DNA from: Rhabdothermincola sediminis
GTDB lineage: Bacteria > Actinomycetota > Acidimicrobiia > Acidimicrobiales > Acidimicrobilacustridaceae
DNA: 64,000 nucleotides
Assembly: GCF_014805525.1 (NCBI RefSeq)
Contig: NZ_JACFSZ010000017.1
Coordinates: 20,114 to 84,113, forward strand
Direction: 5' to 3'
The translations under genes were made by a program, and so were the position numbers. Under the pieces are notes generated by a model. It was given only the letters and a program-made list of their open reading frames with translations. It was not told the origin of the DNA and did no database searches. Shown here piece after piece: positions 62,995 to 64,000 of the stretch; position 1 is the first letter of the stretch; each line of letters opens with the position of its first letter.

Positions 62995-63636
62995 GTGGAC
63001 ACCGCAACGGCGATCATCGTGGTTCTCGGGGCCTTCGGGTTCGGCGCGTTCCTCTGGACCCTCGCCGAGTACCTGCTCCACCGGTTCGCCATGCACCATC
63101 TGCACGGCAAGGGGATCATGAGCCGGGAGCACCTCGAGCACCACGTGCACTCCTCGTGGCACTTCGATCGGACCCACCTGATGAGCTGGGCCGGGATGTT
63201 GACCGTGGGCTTCCTCGGCTGGATGCCGCTGGGCTGGCTGGTGGGCGGCCCCCGGGTGGGGATCGCGGTCGCCATCGGCTGGGCGTGCGGCTACTTCTTC
63301 TACGAGTACCAGCACGCAGTGGCGCACCTCAGGCCCCCGACCGGAAGGTACGGCGCCTGGGCGCGGCGGCATCACTTCCACCACCACTTCGGACACCCCA
63401 TGGCCAACCACGGCGTGACGATCCCGCTGTGGGACAAGGTCTTCGGCACGCTGGAGCGACCGGAGACCGTTCGGGTGCCGCGCCGGCTCGCCCTGCCGTG
63501 GATGCTCGACGACGACGGGTCGGTCAAGCCCGAGTTCGCCGACAGCTACGCGCTGGTGGGCCGGGCCGGCATCGACGAGCGCCAGGCGATGATCGACCGG
63601 GTCCGGGCATTCGCCTCGCTCGCGCCGCTGGACTGA
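62995..63636 (+). CDS. Fatty acid hydroxylase / sterol desaturase superfamily protein
   Basis: A 213-residue di-iron membrane protein. Histidine clusters are seen in EYLLHRFAMHH, REHLEHHVHSSWH, EYQHAVAHL and RRHHFHHHFGHP, matching the HxxxH / HxxHH boxes. Hydrophobic segments lie near 5-22, 62-80 and 85-103. It inserts oxygen or a double bond in a lipid or carotenoid; substrate unknown. GTG 62995 is preceded by AAGGAAGGAG with a slightly long spacer. Probably cotranscribed with the TetR gene. Confidence 0.9.
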   Translation: MDTATAIIVVLGAFGFGAFLWTLAEYLLHRFAMHHLHGKGIMSREHLEHHVHSSWHFDRTHLMSWAGMLTVGFLGWMPLGWLVGGPRVGIAVAIGWACGYFFYEYQHAVAHLRPPTGRYGAWARRHHFHHHFGHPMANHGVTIPLWDKVFGTLERPETVRVPRRLALPWMLDDDGSVKPEFADSYALVGRAGIDERQAMIDRVRAFASLAPLD

Positions 63637-63724
63637 CCGTCGCCGGGCTCCCACGCGCTCCCCTGCCCCCGAGCGCGGCACCGCAGGCCCCTCATCGCTG
63701 AGTTCCTAACAGCGGTCAAGGGTC
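63637..63724. other. Short intergenic spacer before the right-edge element
   Basis: Between the hydroxylase stop and the partial right-edge gene lie 88 bp with a slightly AT-richer patch (63694-63724). If the right-edge gene is a transposase, one end of the element should lie here, but the other end is outside the window and no terminal repeat can be verified. Confidence 0.35.
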
Positions 63725-64000
63725 TCAGGCGGCTTTCTCGCTAGGTTCGGTGGTGGGCGGGCCGGTCGCCGGAGCGGCTCCGGTCGACTCCTCACTGCGT
63801 CGGCCCGTCCGCTTGGGCTGGGTGCCGTTGTGGCGGGCCACGCGGGTCGCGGCGTCGATCTTGTAGCGGTCGACGCAGATCTTGCGGCCCTCGGCTTCGG
63901 TGATGGGCCGCCCGTCGGTGTCGCGTAGCTCGTAGAGCTGGCCGTTGCGCCAGCAGGCTGCGATGCGAGTGATCAGAACGGCAGCGATGGTGCAGATGGC
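63725..64000 (-). CDS. Partial protein, possible transposase C-terminus (5' end off window)
   Basis: The last 91 residues of a minus-strand gene run from the right edge to a stop at 63725-63727. It reads ICTIAAVLITRIAACWRNG, then YELRDTDGRPITEAEGRKIC, then a basic linker and a Ser/Thr/Pro-rich tail. The helix followed by the RDxDGRPIT strand pair and the basic end recall C-termini of IS110-type actinobacterial transposases, but this is a memory match only. No catalytic residue can be seen. It may be an unrelated DNA-binding protein. Confidence 0.35.
   Translation of the reverse strand, partial: AICTIAAVLITRIAACWRNGQLYELRDTDGRPITEAEGRKICVDRYKIDAATRVARHNGTQPKRTGRRSEESTGAAPATGPPTTEPSEKAA

Overview
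The window is about 70% G+C chromosomal DNA from an actinomycete. The gene families present are an AfsR/SARP-type regulator, P450-ferredoxin pairs, WS/DGAT acyltransferase, an F420-type luciferase-like oxidoreductase, an MmpL-like RND transporter, fatty-acid and sterol-type acyl-CoA enzymes, MenB and inositol-3-phosphate synthase. These best fit Actinomycetota, possibly class Acidimicrobiia; the class is an inference. I count 53 apparently functional or partial coding sequences and three clear pseudogenes. I saw no rRNA, tRNA or CRISPR array. The density is that of an ordinary chromosome, not a phage or plasmid.

Layout. 1-5930 (minus): a run of amidohydrolase, SurE, a sphingosine-phosphate-lyase-like PLP enzyme and a large SARP/AAA regulator cut by the left edge. 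6013-10368 (plus): a PAS-GGDEF cyclase, then a tight enoyl-CoA hydratase / DUF1214 / sulfotransferase group. 10341-14811: SDR and MFS transporter (divergent), methyltransferase, aminoglycoside-phosphotransferase-like kinase, and a decayed alkB. 14893-23052: lipid catabolism and inositol (acyl-CoA dehydrogenase, TetR, P450, inositol-3-phosphate synthase, MenB, thiolase-like protein, class III CoA-transferase). 23066-31284: a PAS-GAF protein, a secreted repeat protein divergent from a two-component system, a membrane protein fused to a PLC-like domain, and RNase Z. 31303-43809: SRPBCC, pirin, arylsulfatase, P450, GGDEF with a dead EAL, MEST-like hydrolase, DUF885 peptidase, OB-fold/thiolase pair, and a site-2 protease with CBS domains. 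44049-52422: a broken amidohydrolase, ferredoxin-P450 operon, NAD(P)-reductase, DUF72, alcohol dehydrogenase, a broken FtsX permease and an alkylsulfatase. 52627-63636: a membrane GGDEF, MMPL, LLM, WS/DGAT, an amidohydrolase/hydratase/thioesterase/YjbQ series, and a TetR with a fatty-acid-hydroxylase-like gene. 63725-64000: the C-terminus of a possible transposase entering from the right.

How it works together. Much of the window is CoA-thioester and hydrophobic-substrate metabolism (three P450s, two hydratases plus MenB, two thiolase-like proteins, ACAD, CoA-transferase, thioesterase, WS/DGAT). It also holds enzymes that make (sulfotransferase) and break (aryl- and alkyl-sulfatase) sulfate esters, and cyclic-di-GMP signalling (three GGDEF proteins, all with intact I-sites).

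The strongest non-gene signals are these. (1) A TANNNT or close -10 hexamer lies 6-8 nt upstream of many start codons, implying widespread leaderless transcription; I used it to choose several starts. (2) A perfect palindrome is centred on the start codon of the TetR gene at 62189. (3) Palindromic arms flank the -10 of the P450-TetR operon at 17873. (4) Direct repeats 11 bp apart lie between the two-component system and the secreted protein. (5) Three pseudogenes (alkB, amidohydrolase, permease) have each lost an internal segment while keeping sequence from both sides. I found no convincing wholly new multi-gene system; the best leads are the secreted-protein/two-component unit and the PLC-membrane fusion.
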